From assembly GCF_000695685.1 (NCBI RefSeq), contig NZ_JFFR01000027.1, forward strand, positions 620,001 through 684,000: a DNA stretch of 64,000 nucleotides. Reading direction: 5' to 3'. Below are positions 34,564 through 44,082 of the stretch, in pieces. The notes below the pieces were generated by a model. It had not been told where the DNA came from. It was given only the letters and a program-made list of their open reading frames with translations, and ran no database searches. The DNA is from Vibrio fortis (GTDB lineage: Bacteria; Pseudomonadota; Gammaproteobacteria; Enterobacterales; Vibrionaceae). Every line of letters starts with the position of its first letter. Within the stretch, counting starts at the first letter, position 1. Both the position numbers and the translations under genes were made by a program.

Positions 34564-35442
34564 CTAAAGCGTCGGATTCTTGTATTTTTGACTAAACTGG
34601 CTCGGCGTTAATCCAGTTAAATTCTTAAAATACTTAACAAAGTTACTGGCATCCTCAAATCCAAAGTCGTACGCCATTTGTTGTGATGAAGTGTGGCTCA
34701 CCACCAAACGACGCTTAATCTCGATGATAGTAAACGCATCGATCATCTGTTTCGCAGTCAATCCCGTTGCCAACTTGCAGACAATATTCAACGTCTTATA
34801 AGTGGTGTTGATCTGTTGAGCGTACCAATTTGCGTCTCTTATTTGGTGAAAGTGACTTTGCATTAATTCGAAGAAACGCGCGAATCTGATGCTCTGCTCT
34901 TGAGTCAATTTGCCTTGCCTTATTTCAGGTCTTAATCGATGTAAAGAGAGCGCGAAAGCCGAGAACAGATACATCACTATTAAAGGCTCGCTGGCTGCTC
35001 TGTTGATTTCCTCGATCATTTGTCGAATAAAGACCAGTGTTGGTTCTTGGTCTTGCCTCTCCAACTGTAGCAATGGTGAGTGCTTTTCATTGAGGTGAGT
35101 CGGCGTGTAGTTTGGCAGCTTCATATTGGCATGAACTTGATCGAGAAACGCTTGGGTAAAGAGTAAGATTTTTCCCTTCGGGCGATTAGAAAAATCAAAG
35201 CTATGAACCTGTTCTCTTTGCACGAAAAGAACCGAGCCTTGTTGAAATGGATACTCTTCAAAGTCCACCATGTGGCTTCCGGTGCCCTGCTCTATATATA
35301 TGATCCCGAAAAAATTTATACGATGAGCACTTTCAGGGCTATGGTCGAGCCGATTTTGCTCGTATAAATCAGATAACTCCAGAATTTGAAGCTCAGCTTG
35401 ATTCGATTGTCGATGGCTAAAACCAACTTGAGGAATAGACAA
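34564..35442 (-). CDS. AraC-family regulator
   Basis: A 292-residue protein with an N-terminal cupin-like sensing domain (GSHMVDFEEYPFQQGSVLFV) and a C-terminal HTH_18 region (MAYDFGFEDASNFVKYFKNLTGLTPSQF). The first codon in this frame is a TTG at 35442; no early ATG exists. It lies 94 bp upstream of the SnoaL-type lipoprotein gene and probably regulates it. Confidence 0.82.
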   Translation of the reverse strand: MSIPQVGFSHRQSNQAELQILELSDLYEQNRLDHSPESAHRINFFGIIYIEQGTGSHMVDFEEYPFQQGSVLFVQREQVHSFDFSNRPKGKILLFTQAFLDQVHANMKLPNYTPTHLNEKHSPLLQLERQDQEPTLVFIRQMIEEINRAASEPLIVMYLFSAFALSLHRLRPEIRQGKLTQEQSIRFARFFELMQSHFHQIRDANWYAQQINTTYKTLNIVCKLATGLTAKQMIDAFTIIEIKRRLVVSHTSSQQMAYDFGFEDASNFVKYFKNLTGLTPSQFSQKYKNPTL

Positions 35443-35488
35443 AACCCACCACCTTTGTTTTCAATTCTATTTAACCACAGAGACACAT

Positions 35489-37177
35489 TTAGCGGCCTTC
35501 AAAAACAACCTGATTGAAGTCGATCCAGCCATTAGTCAGAAGATCCATCGCATTCACTTTATGAGAGATTCTCATATCTTGTGCGCATTGAAACAGAGGG
35601 ATATAAATCGCTTTTCGAATCAACTCGCGCTCAATTCGCTGATAACCTTGAACCCGCTTACTTTCATCTGATTGAGCCAAATTATCAAACACTTGCTGTT
35701 CGAACCAAGGCTTGGATTGCTTATTCAGGCTTGCCGTCACGGTGTTAGTACACAACAACCATCCAAGCCAAGAACTCTCTTTATGTTCACCAAACACCTC
35801 ACCAGAAACAATAATATCTGCTTTCGATTGTCGTTCTACTTGGTCAAATTCAGGGTATGGCAGCACAGTAAGATTTGAATCTAAACCATGCTGACACAGC
35901 AACTCAGTGATGTTTTCAGCCGCTTCAATATGTCCAGGCAGCTGATAAGTTAAGACCTCAAGCGGTACCTGATTTATGGAAGACAAATCCACCGCTTTGC
36001 CAAGTGTTAAGGGGGCAAGGCTTGTCATCCCTGACGCTCGTCGATAAATCATAGTGTCTCTCACACCATTCATCGGCAAGGATTGCAGCAACTGTTGGAT
36101 GTATCGACGATGTTTTGCCAACTTCATCCACGCGTTGTTTGCACTGTTTAAACAAGCGTAGATACAGCCCTCTTCCCACTGTTGTACCTGTGTGAATTCA
36201 TCAGCAATATCTGGGGCAGAGCTGCCGTGCACAATATCACAATGCATTTGAAAGTCATTTGCAGATAAGCCCATGTTCCAGATTTCTACGCCATCTAGCC
36301 AAGGTCGATAGCCGTGATAATGAGGAGACGCAGTAAGTAGCGTTCGGTAATCGGTTTGCTCTGCCAATCGAAACGCTCCACTTCCGACTATCGTACCGTC
36401 GCTGTTCAATTTGCAAACCGATAGCGCACCATGCGCCATCAGCCTTGGCAGATAATGAGACAAACGTTTGGAGCGAATTCGTAAGGTGTACTCGTCGACC
36501 ACAGAAAACTCATCAATGAGTAAGAACAAACCTCGGCTCACCGAGTCTGACGAGATGATCGACTCATAGGCTGCCTTCACATCAAATGCAGTAAGTGCAG
36601 AGCCATCCCAGAACTTAAGTGACTTACGCAGTCGAACCTCTAGCATATCGCCTGTATGCACCCAAGTTTGCGCTAAATCGCCTTCCAACTGGCCTGTATC
36701 TCTGTTGAAACGTAACAGGTTCGCATAGAGGTAATCAGCGATGTGCCGTTCAGTACGCCTAGATATTTCATAGGGGATCAAGCTGTGTGTCGCTCGATAA
36801 AATGGGATTTGGAGGATGTCTTGATCGTTATCTTGCTGTTGATATTGACTAACAAACTCGGCAATAAACTGATCACGATCTTTGCTTCTGATAAGGTTCA
36901 ACGCTTGATCGGCTTTCCCCTCGTTCATCCAGAACTTAGCTTGTTCGATTAATGTGGTGTTTACCGACTCTTTAAGCAGAAGCTGAGGCAAATTACCTCT
37001 GCCAACCCCCGACTTCCAATCGATGATCGACTCTTCCACCAGCCTTTTGATGACCAGCTGAGCGTTACGACGCGTGCAGTTCAATGCTTTCGTTACGTCA
37101 TCTAATGAAATCGGTGTCCATCGACCTATTTCGAATCCAAAGTCTCGCAAAAATACCAAAGCTAACCAATAACGCAT
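35489..37177 (-). CDS. SgrR-family regulator
   Basis: A 562-residue protein with an N-terminal winged-helix DNA-binding domain (DDVTKALNCTRRNAQLVIKRLVEESIIDWKSGVGRGN) and a solute-binding-protein-like C-terminal domain (SBP_bac_5) that senses a small molecule. SgrR of E. coli has the same layout and controls sugar-phosphate stress genes including a sugar exporter. Here it is divergent from an MFS exporter, a similar pairing. I see no SgrS-like RNA. Confidence 0.87.
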   Translation of the reverse strand: MRYWLALVFLRDFGFEIGRWTPISLDDVTKALNCTRRNAQLVIKRLVEESIIDWKSGVGRGNLPQLLLKESVNTTLIEQAKFWMNEGKADQALNLIRSKDRDQFIAEFVSQYQQQDNDQDILQIPFYRATHSLIPYEISRRTERHIADYLYANLLRFNRDTGQLEGDLAQTWVHTGDMLEVRLRKSLKFWDGSALTAFDVKAAYESIISSDSVSRGLFLLIDEFSVVDEYTLRIRSKRLSHYLPRLMAHGALSVCKLNSDGTIVGSGAFRLAEQTDYRTLLTASPHYHGYRPWLDGVEIWNMGLSANDFQMHCDIVHGSSAPDIADEFTQVQQWEEGCIYACLNSANNAWMKLAKHRRYIQQLLQSLPMNGVRDTMIYRRASGMTSLAPLTLGKAVDLSSINQVPLEVLTYQLPGHIEAAENITELLCQHGLDSNLTVLPYPEFDQVERQSKADIIVSGEVFGEHKESSWLGWLLCTNTVTASLNKQSKPWFEQQVFDNLAQSDESKRVQGYQRIERELIRKAIYIPLFQCAQDMRISHKVNAMDLLTNGWIDFNQVVFEGR

Positions 37178-37268
37178 AAAGGTGAAATCCTAAAATTATA
37201 TTTCTATTTTTCTTCATCTTTTATTTTCAAATAATAGCCGTGTTACCAAAAATAAAAAGGATATTTAG

Positions 37269-38480
37269 ATGAATACGTTAGCTGAGTCTCATGGCTCCAT
37301 CTGGAAGAATAGAACCTTCGTTACGTTGTTTAGCAGTGCTCTATTTGTGAGCTTTGCAAGCCAGATCTACACACTTGCATTACCATTGTTGGTGTATGAA
37401 TTGACCCAATCATCCGAGTGGATGGGTTGGATGAGGGCCGTTGAGTTTCTGCCCAATCTATTACTGGCGTTGTTTATTGGCGTGTGGGTTGATCGCAGTG
37501 ATAAAAAGCAGTGGTCGCTGGCCATGTTGCTTGGTCAGGCTATAACGGTGTTTATCTCGTTCCTGGCGGTTGAGTTCCTAGCTGAGCCATTATGGGTATT
37601 GTTCCCATGTGCGTTCTTGATGATGGCATTTAACTACGGCTACCACAATGCGCGTATGTCGATTCAGAAAAGCGCACTTTCACATGAAACTCAAAATGTG
37701 GCGACAGCTCGAATGAGCTCCTTGGGCAGCTTTATGGAAACCGTTGGACCTGTGCTCTCTGGAGCCATCATGTTACTGGCGACGATTCATAACGTCTTTA
37801 TCGGCGTAGCACTTTTGATGCTATTGGCTTTTTGGCAGCTCAAAAGGCTCGACGTAAAAACACCCATCAACAGAGACAAACAAAGCACTTTCAGTGCCAT
37901 AAAAGAGGGATGGAAAGCACTACGTAATGAGCAGAACATGTGGTTGATTACTCTTGCTGTAATGGTCATCAACACAACAGGTGCCGTATTCTGGATTCAG
38001 GCTATCTACTATGCCAAAGCAGATTTAGGATTGAATGCGGTGGGCGTCAGTTACCTCATCGTCGCTTCTGGCCTTGGTGGTCTTATTGGTGCATTCAGCG
38101 CCGACAAATTACGCAAGAAATGGGGGCTAGGATGGCTTCTCATTATCTCTATCGCACTCGAATCCATCGGGTTTGTTATTCCGTTGATCATGGAGAATCA
38201 AACAGCGCTAATTGCTGGGTTCTTTTGGGTGTCCGCTGTGGGTTTATATAGCAGCATCTGTATCTGGAGTTACCGCCAAGAAGCCTTTGATGTCAGCGTT
38301 CTCGGCCGAGTAAACGGAATAACAGGTTCGCTGTTCAAACTCCTGATGCCATTTGGTCTTGCTGGTTCAGGCTATCTAACATCATTGATTGGTATCGAGT
38401 GGTTGTTCGTCGGATGCTTTGCGACACAGCTACTTACCGCATTTTGGTTAATGACGACCAGCGTCCGTTCTATTCGTTAA
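37269..38480 (+). CDS. MFS exporter
   Basis: A 403-residue, 12-helix major facilitator protein of the MFS_3/EntS-like group. The motif A-like loop GVWVDRSDKKQWS between helices 2 and 3 is present. It starts 91 bp from the divergent SgrR-like gene, which most likely controls it. The substrate is unknown; sugar, siderophore or drug export are the options. Confidence 0.85.
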   Translation: MNTLAESHGSIWKNRTFVTLFSSALFVSFASQIYTLALPLLVYELTQSSEWMGWMRAVEFLPNLLLALFIGVWVDRSDKKQWSLAMLLGQAITVFISFLAVEFLAEPLWVLFPCAFLMMAFNYGYHNARMSIQKSALSHETQNVATARMSSLGSFMETVGPVLSGAIMLLATIHNVFIGVALLMLLAFWQLKRLDVKTPINRDKQSTFSAIKEGWKALRNEQNMWLITLAVMVINTTGAVFWIQAIYYAKADLGLNAVGVSYLIVASGLGGLIGAFSADKLRKKWGLGWLLIISIALESIGFVIPLIMENQTALIAGFFWVSAVGLYSSICIWSYRQEAFDVSVLGRVNGITGSLFKLLMPFGLAGSGYLTSLIGIEWLFVGCFATQLLTAFWLMTTSVRSIR

Positions 38481-38499
38481 TCGCAAAATAAGATACAAA

Positions 38500-38530
38500 A
38501 ACGCCCAAAACAAAATTCGCTTTGGGCGTT
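38500..38530. terminator. Terminator between convergent genes
   Basis: AACGCCCAAA and TTTGGGCGTT form a 10-bp stem. The T-run lies on the minus strand, so it best serves the methyltransferase gene. Confidence 0.8.
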
Positions 38531-38565
38531 GAACCAGTGAGTGCGCTGAGAACCAGTATTTCTAT

Positions 38566-39267
38566 TTAAGCAGGGTTATCACAACGAACAAAAATGAAGT
38601 TTGGATTATTTTTCAGATGGTTATATCTATCTTCATCTATATCTCGTACCCGCTCATCCACTTCACCTTCGGTGATTCTTGAAATCACTAACCCAGATGC
38701 AGCAATCGCATTGCAGATCTCAGTAAGTGAACGACGATAAAAGCTCACTTGCACAGGGTCGCCTATGGTATTCCACTCTTCTTGAATAAACTCACGACTA
38801 AAATAGTTACCATTGATAGAACATTCAAAGTCAGCAAATGGGTGATGGGTAGAAAAGACCATGTAACCGCCAGGCTTAAGAACCCTTTGCACCTCTTTAA
38901 ACACTAGGGTGAGGTCTTCAATGTAATGCAGCACTAGCGGGCACACAATGACATCCATGCTCTGGTCAAGTTCATTAGGAAGCCCAATAGCAAGGTCTTG
39001 AGAATACGCCTTTAGCTTTGAGCCGAAACGCTCAGTAACCAAGCTAACCATCTCTTCAGACAAATCTGTACAGGTCAACTCTGCGACTGACTGCTCCAGA
39101 AACCACTGAGCGTATTCACCCGGACCACAACCGAGATCGAGTACCTTTAGACCTTTTACATCATCCAATAACGATAAAGTAGACGGGCGCTCTAACAGCG
39201 CGTTATAGATATTGTCCTTAACCACTTCCGCATACTTGCTTGCATGCTTGGTATACATTTCTGACAT
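38566..39267 (-). CDS. SAM-dependent methyltransferase
   Basis: About 233 residues from the ATG at 39267 (AAAGG upstream); the ATG at 39294 is less likely. The class I SAM-binding motif VLDLGCGPGEYAQWF is near residue 50. TCTDLSEEMVSLV carries the acidic residue that binds the ribose, and motif IV is MDVIVCPLVLHYI. The substrate cannot be told from sequence. Confidence 0.85.
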   Translation of the reverse strand: MSEMYTKHASKYAEVVKDNIYNALLERPSTLSLLDDVKGLKVLDLGCGPGEYAQWFLEQSVAELTCTDLSEEMVSLVTERFGSKLKAYSQDLAIGLPNELDQSMDVIVCPLVLHYIEDLTLVFKEVQRVLKPGGYMVFSTHHPFADFECSINGNYFSREFIQEEWNTIGDPVQVSFYRRSLTEICNAIAASGLVISRITEGEVDERVRDIDEDRYNHLKNNPNFIFVRCDNPA

Positions 39268-39386
39268 AACTTTACCTTTATTGAACAAAAACATGAGCCT
39301 AGCATGAAATCTGTAAACTTGTTGTCCGCGACATGAAGTTTGACCAATTTCTGACTAGGCTCAGCACAATTCAATAATGGTTTGTA

Positions 39387-40943
39387 TTATCGATGGACTT
39401 TAAACAGCTCGATCGCTGTTTGAAGATCTGTGGTTTGCTGGCTCACAACCTCTGTTGAGCGAGTATTGTCTGACACGCCTTCGACATTGGTAGTGGTTGT
39501 ATCTCGGATCACCACAATGTTCTGGGCGACTTCATTACACACCATACTCTGCTCTTCTACAGCCGCTGCAATCTGGGTACTGCTGTCCAAGATTTTCTGC
39601 ATCTCATCCATTACCGCTTCGATTTGTTGGTAAGCCACTTGTGATGACTCAACACTCACGGTGCCTTTGGTACGACAGCCTTTCATGGTCGACACAACTG
39701 CTTGAGTCTGGCTCTGCACTGAAGTAATGATGCTAGAGATCTCTTCTGTCGACGATTGAGTACGACTCGCGAGCGTTCTTACCTCGTCTGCTACCACAGC
39801 AAAACCACGACCTTGTTCCCCAGCGCGTGCCGCTTCAATCGCAGCATTCAATGCGAGTAGATTGGTTTGCTCCGCAATCTCATGGATCACGCCTATCACA
39901 GAGCTGATTTGAGAAGAGAGCTCTGACAGATGTTCAATCTCATGTTCTGCGGATTCCAGCTCACTAGACAGCTCCGTAACCGTTTGCTTCGTTGATTCAA
40001 TTTCAACCAAACCCTGCTGAGCAACCGTGAATCCTTTCTGCGTATTGCTTGCTGCGTGCTCTGTTGTTGCCGCCACTTCCTTGATGGTTTCCCCCATCTC
40101 AGTGATCGCCGTAGCGACGCTATCGGTTTCAAGTTGTTGCTGCTGTAATGAAAGCTCTGTTTGGTGACTATTCGATCTTAGCTGTACAGATACTGCACCT
40201 AAGTTTTCAACGCTGCTTTGAACCTGAGTAATCAAACTCTCGATACTCACAATCAGCTTGTTAGTGCCCTTAGCAATATCACCAATTTCGTCATTAGATT
40301 CCGTTGCTCGTAGTGTTAAGTCATGGTCACGCGCAACTTGGTTAGTAATCCGATTTAAATCAGAAATGCTGCGTTGAATGCTTTTGATTAAACCGTAAGA
40401 CAACAGAACAAGTGCAATAACGACGATGGAAAGCGAGAACAAGATAAACTGGTTAATCGAAGACTGTGCAGAGTCGATCTCTTGTTCAAACTGCTTCTCG
40501 ACCCCTTTGAAAATCCTATAGATGTCGTTATAGAGGTAATCGGACTGAGCGATGATGGCTGAAGCTTTGGTTTTGTCCGCTCCATAGATGGAGACTAGCG
40601 ACTCAAACCCTTGTTGATATTGGGTTATTTCTTTGAGCAGCTTTGGCATGTCATCTACCACAACCTCAAGTTCAACAAGGTGGGCGAGCAAAGATTGTGA
40701 GAGAGTATTGAATTGATCATACTCCTTCGAGAACTGAGCAGATAAGCTGGTTTCTGATGAGTTCAGAAACTGAAGCTCTATCCTTTTCATCTCTTGCAGC
40801 GAAAGCTCTAAATCTTTCACTTCAATCAATGTTTTTTCTAGTTTTATCAGCTTTAAGTTGCTGATTTCAGTAATCAATACGATAACGATAAGCGCACTGA
40901 TCGCTAGGCCAGTTAGGCCAAAAAGTTTATGTTTTATTTTCAT
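39387..40943 (-). CDS. Methyl-accepting chemotaxis protein
   Basis: About 518 residues from the ATG at 40943. There are two membrane helices (ISALIVIVLITEIS and FILFSLSIVVIALVLLSYGLI) around a small all-helical periplasmic domain of about 150 residues, then HAMP and a signalling hairpin with EQTNLLALNAAIEAARAGEQGRGFAVVADEVRTLA. There is no C-terminal CheR-binding pentapeptide. The ligand is unknown. Confidence 0.88.
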   Translation of the reverse strand: MKIKHKLFGLTGLAISALIVIVLITEISNLKLIKLEKTLIEVKDLELSLQEMKRIELQFLNSSETSLSAQFSKEYDQFNTLSQSLLAHLVELEVVVDDMPKLLKEITQYQQGFESLVSIYGADKTKASAIIAQSDYLYNDIYRIFKGVEKQFEQEIDSAQSSINQFILFSLSIVVIALVLLSYGLIKSIQRSISDLNRITNQVARDHDLTLRATESNDEIGDIAKGTNKLIVSIESLITQVQSSVENLGAVSVQLRSNSHQTELSLQQQQLETDSVATAITEMGETIKEVAATTEHAASNTQKGFTVAQQGLVEIESTKQTVTELSSELESAEHEIEHLSELSSQISSVIGVIHEIAEQTNLLALNAAIEAARAGEQGRGFAVVADEVRTLASRTQSSTEEISSIITSVQSQTQAVVSTMKGCRTKGTVSVESSQVAYQQIEAVMDEMQKILDSSTQIAAAVEEQSMVCNEVAQNIVVIRDTTTTNVEGVSDNTRSTEVVSQQTTDLQTAIELFKVHR

Positions 40944-41210
40944 CAAGCAATTCCAAAGCAGCAATACCGACAGAAGCATCTATTATTTGTATTCTGCGCT
41001 TCTATAAAGACCACCTGGCCAAACTGTTATTACTTTATAAATTTCTTGTTACATTTGTTCAACCATTTAACAATTGAATGTGTTTCATTTTTGAGAACAG
41101 CTATAAATAAATGTTGAAATTCCACATAACATTCATTTTTTCGAGTTACTACTCAAATTTTCAGATGAAATATCAATCATTAAGTGGGAAGGCGTTTTAT
41201 TGATTTGAAT

Positions 41211-41240
41211 AAAAAACCACTTGAGAGGACAAGTGGTTTT
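41211..41240 (-). terminator. Terminator of napGH
   Basis: AAAACCACTTG and CAAGTGGTTTT form an 11-bp stem, with a T-run on the minus strand. It lies 30 bp after napH. The rest of the 40944-41210 spacer shows nothing I recognise. Confidence 0.85.
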
Positions 41241-41270
41241 AAGTATTTAATATGGCTTGAGTGGAGTTAG

Positions 41271-42116
41271 TTATTTGTCATCCAATCGGCTTTTAAACTC
41301 AAAGACTTTCTCAGCACAAACATCTACACAGCGACCGCAACTGATACAATTCTGCGACATCACTCGTCTGTCCCCTTCCTTCAATGGCTGACGAAGTATC
41401 TCTGGCTCAGGACAAACATAAAAACAGTCCATGCATTTATCGCAGTCCTCACGACGAACCGCTTTTACGCGAATCATGCTCTTACGACCAATCACGCCAT
41501 ACATGGCGCCTAGTGGACACAAATGACCACACCAACCGTGTTCAACAAGCAGCAAGTCGACGATAAATACTAAGGCTATAAGAATCCAGCCTGCGCCCAT
41601 GCCAAACACTAAGCCTCGATGCAGTGTCGCCACTGGGTCAAGCCACGCCCATAGAACCGTTCCTGTGACTGCACTGCCTACCAACAAAACACCAATTAGC
41701 CAGTAGCGGATTTGTGGCGACCAACGATAACTCGCTTTCAAGCCCATCTTTCTACGCAGCCAAGCAGCGGCATCGGTAACAATGTTCATTGGGCAGACCC
41801 AAGCACAGAAGACGCGTGGCGCAACGATCAAATAGAAAGCAATCACTATCCCCGCCCCTGCAAGAACCGTGAGCTCAGGGATGTGACCCGCTGCTATGGT
41901 CTGCATCACAATCAAGGGATCGCTCAAAGGCACAGTCCCTAAAAGCAGGCTCGATGATAGATTGCCTTGCAGGATCCCCCACGTTGGGCCAGCGATAAAA
42001 CAGACCATAACTGCAATTTGGCATAACCGTCTCAGAATAAGAAACCGATGTGCACGCCACCAGCCTAGAGTCTCAATCGCTTCTTTGCCTGCATTTTTTG
42101 CCAGATTCTTAGCCAT
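41271..42116 (-). CDS. napH: NapH, quinol dehydrogenase membrane subunit
   Basis: A 281-residue polytopic protein with four membrane helices and the CxxxCP loop VFCAWVCPMN and HGWCGHLCPLG. Two 4Fe-4S clusters lie at the cytoplasmic C-terminus (CDKCMDCFYVCP and CISCGRCVDVC). NapGH passes electrons from menaquinol or ubiquinol to periplasmic nitrate reductase. Its ATG overlaps the napG stop by one base. No napA, napB or napC is in the window. Confidence 0.9.
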   Translation of the reverse strand: MAKNLAKNAGKEAIETLGWWRAHRFLILRRLCQIAVMVCFIAGPTWGILQGNLSSSLLLGTVPLSDPLIVMQTIAAGHIPELTVLAGAGIVIAFYLIVAPRVFCAWVCPMNIVTDAAAWLRRKMGLKASYRWSPQIRYWLIGVLLVGSAVTGTVLWAWLDPVATLHRGLVFGMGAGWILIALVFIVDLLLVEHGWCGHLCPLGAMYGVIGRKSMIRVKAVRREDCDKCMDCFYVCPEPEILRQPLKEGDRRVMSQNCISCGRCVDVCAEKVFEFKSRLDDK

Positions 42117-42895
42117 TATAGATTCCCCTTCTTCAAGGAGTTCAGAGACTCAAGTGCATCCGTCGGAATCACATCTTCAACTGGCGCGTTGTTAAGATCT
42201 CTATCGACCTCTTCCCAGCCCAGCTGGTAGTGCTCACCCAACTTACCCATAGCTAAGTTGGTCGGAATCACTTTTATCGCAGATACATCAAGAACACACG
42301 CTTGTTCACACTTACCACAACCCGTACAAGCATCAGAGTGAACGGTTGGGATCAACTTCGCGTGATAACCGGTTCGGTCATTACGAACATGCTCTAATGT
42401 GATCGCTTTGTCTATGAGCGGACATACTCGATAACACACGTCGCAACGTAAACCACGCCAGTTAAGACAGTTCTCATGGTCGATTAATACTGCGGTACCC
42501 ATACGCGCATCATCGATATCTTTAAGCAGTGGATCTAACGCACCAGTAGGGCATTCCACAACGCATGGGATGTCTTCACACATCTCACAAGGAATATCAC
42601 GGGCATTAAAGTAAGGCGTTCCAGAAGGAAGTGGCGAAAGCAGCGTTGCAAGTTTTAACGTGTCATACGGACAAGCTTGCACACATAAACCGCACCTAAC
42701 ACAGGCTGATTGAAAGGCTTCACCCTCTAATGCACCCGGTGGCCTTACTGGCAGGCCAGTAGTGTCTCGTGCTTTACTTTGCATCGACTGCAACCCAAGC
42801 ACGGTTGCTGCGGCACCGACACCTGCTGCGGTTCTTGCGGTGTCACGCAGAAAGCGGCGACGACCTTCGGAGAATTTTGGTTTTGATGACTTCAT
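42116..42895 (-). CDS. napG: NapG, ferredoxin-type periplasmic subunit
   Basis: A 259-residue protein with a twin-arginine signal (RRRFLRDTARTAAG) and four Cys clusters: CVRCGLCVQACP, CEMCEDIPCVVECP, CDVCYRVCP and CTGCGKCEQACV. It is exported folded by Tat and relays electrons from NapH. It is the first gene of the napGH pair, behind an FNR-like promoter. Confidence 0.92.
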   Translation of the reverse strand: MKSSKPKFSEGRRRFLRDTARTAAGVGAAATVLGLQSMQSKARDTTGLPVRPPGALEGEAFQSACVRCGLCVQACPYDTLKLATLLSPLPSGTPYFNARDIPCEMCEDIPCVVECPTGALDPLLKDIDDARMGTAVLIDHENCLNWRGLRCDVCYRVCPLIDKAITLEHVRNDRTGYHAKLIPTVHSDACTGCGKCEQACVLDVSAIKVIPTNLAMGKLGEHYQLGWEEVDRDLNNAPVEDVIPTDALESLNSLKKGNL

Positions 42896-43018
42896 ATACC
42901 ACCCACTACGCGCAAAGCTGTAGCAGCCCCTGCTCGTTATTATTTGCTATCCATAGACTTCTCCTACGAGCCCACTCAGTGAAAAGCTCATAGTCAGTAA
43001 TCCTTGGTAATTGGGTTA

Positions 43019-43059
43019 TCTATAAAGGATGGTATGAAAAAGCCATTGACTCAAATCAA
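43019..43059 (-). promoter_or_regulatory. FNR-like site and -10 element for napGH
   Basis: On the minus strand TTGAT-TTGA-GTCAA (43046-43059) matches the FNR box TTGAT-N4-ATCAA with one mismatch. TATAGA (43019-43024) could be the -10; with a start near 43012 the box would be centred at about -41, the class II FNR position. It overlaps the terminator of the gene before. Confidence 0.45.
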
Positions 43060-43064
43060 TGGCT
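43041..43064 (-). terminator. Terminator after the DUF4345-like gene
   Basis: On the minus strand AGCCATTGA-tttgag-TCAATGGCT is a 9-bp perfect stem followed by five T. It overlaps the FNR-like box. Confidence 0.75.
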
Positions 43065-43153
43065 CACAATTAATACACAAAAGTAGTAGGGATATTTGTT
43101 AGCGAGATCACGCTGTTATTAAGTGGATGAGAAGCAGCTCAGCGTTGAGTCAT

Positions 43154-43459
43154 CTAATAAATTGAAAAGCCTAAGCTTTGATCTTGTCTTTGGTTCTTAA
43201 CACAAGAGCAAGAGCACCAAACAACAGCAACGAAAATCAATCCAAGCTCGACATCATCTTTGAGTTTGACGACCAAGAACATCATCAAACCAATAGCAAA
43301 CTGAGCCCCACCATAAGTCGCACGTACATCTATCACTGCAGATGCCGGATTCAGCTCTGCACCCGTGATCCAATACGCCATCCCTGTGGGGATAAGAAGA
43401 AACAATGCTCCATAAACAATGAAGAAAATAGCGGTGACATAAACCAGTAGTTTTGACAT
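43154..43459 (-). CDS. DUF4345-like membrane protein, possibly frameshifted
   Basis: The first 80 or so residues (MSKLLVYVTAIFFIVYGALFLLIP, then VIDVRATYGGAQFAIGLMM) resemble DUF4345-type four-helix membrane proteins. After LGLIFVAVV the frame turns into WCSCSCVKNQRQDQ, unlike the family. A +1 shift near 43220 restores hydrophobic LFGALALVLRTKDKIKA ending at 43171. So the gene likely carries a frameshift, or the read has an error there. Confidence 0.6.
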   Translation of the reverse strand: MSKLLVYVTAIFFIVYGALFLLIPTGMAYWITGAELNPASAVIDVRATYGGAQFAIGLMMFLVVKLKDDVELGLIFVAVVWCSCSCVKNQRQDQSLGFSIY

Positions 43460-43535
43460 TTCTAATCCTTTAGTTGTCTCAAAATTACTTATGTTGGATT
43501 TAAAATCTTAGTCGATTTACAACGAGATCACACTG

Positions 43536-43919
43536 CTATTGGTATGTTTCTTCTCGCTTTTTCTCATCTATAGGAAAGGCTAAGTTCACAACTTTAGCTA
43601 ACAAGATCCCACACGCTACACCACCAGCGTTAGCCGCTAAATCTAACCACTCTCCATAGCGATTCACATAAGGTTGGAGTATTTCGATCGCCCCACTCCA
43701 AATGACAAAGAAAATTGCAATCAACAGCCAGTTCTTTGGCCTCGCCAGTGCAACAGAGAAGGTTAACGCTGCATAGGCAATAAAGTGATGAGTTTTATCT
43801 GTACCCGGCACCGGCGGCAGGCTTGGAGCTGGAAGAAGAGATAGAATGGTGATAGCAGCCAAGACCAACAGGGTAATTGCCAACCAATATTTTTGAACTA
43901 AGCCGATCAAACGACGCAT
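43536..43919 (-). CDS. VanZ-like membrane protein
   Basis: A 127-residue protein with four helices. The LPPVPGTDKTHHFIAYAALTFS segment and GAIEILQPYVNRYGEWLDLAANAGGVACG are the VanZ family pattern. The bacterial role is undefined apart from teicoplanin resistance in enterococci. It is a common single-gene unit in vibrios. Confidence 0.82.
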   Translation of the reverse strand: MRRLIGLVQKYWLAITLLVLAAITILSLLPAPSLPPVPGTDKTHHFIAYAALTFSVALARPKNWLLIAIFFVIWSGAIEILQPYVNRYGEWLDLAANAGGVACGILLAKVVNLAFPIDEKKREETYQ

Positions 43920-44031
43920 AACTGCCCTTACTTACCAAAATCGAAATGTACTCAAAATAACAAGTTGCATAGTAAACAGCGTGCGAAGCGAGTACAACCA
44001 TATCACTATATGGGCGAGTATCTTCAGGTAT

Positions 44032-44054
44032 AAAAAAGCCACCGAAATGGTGGC
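44032..44054 (-). terminator. Terminator of the TonB-like gene
   Basis: On the minus strand CGCCACC-atttc-GGTGGC is followed by six T. Confidence 0.85.
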
Positions 44055-44082
44055 GATAGAAATGCATCTAGTCGGTTCGATA

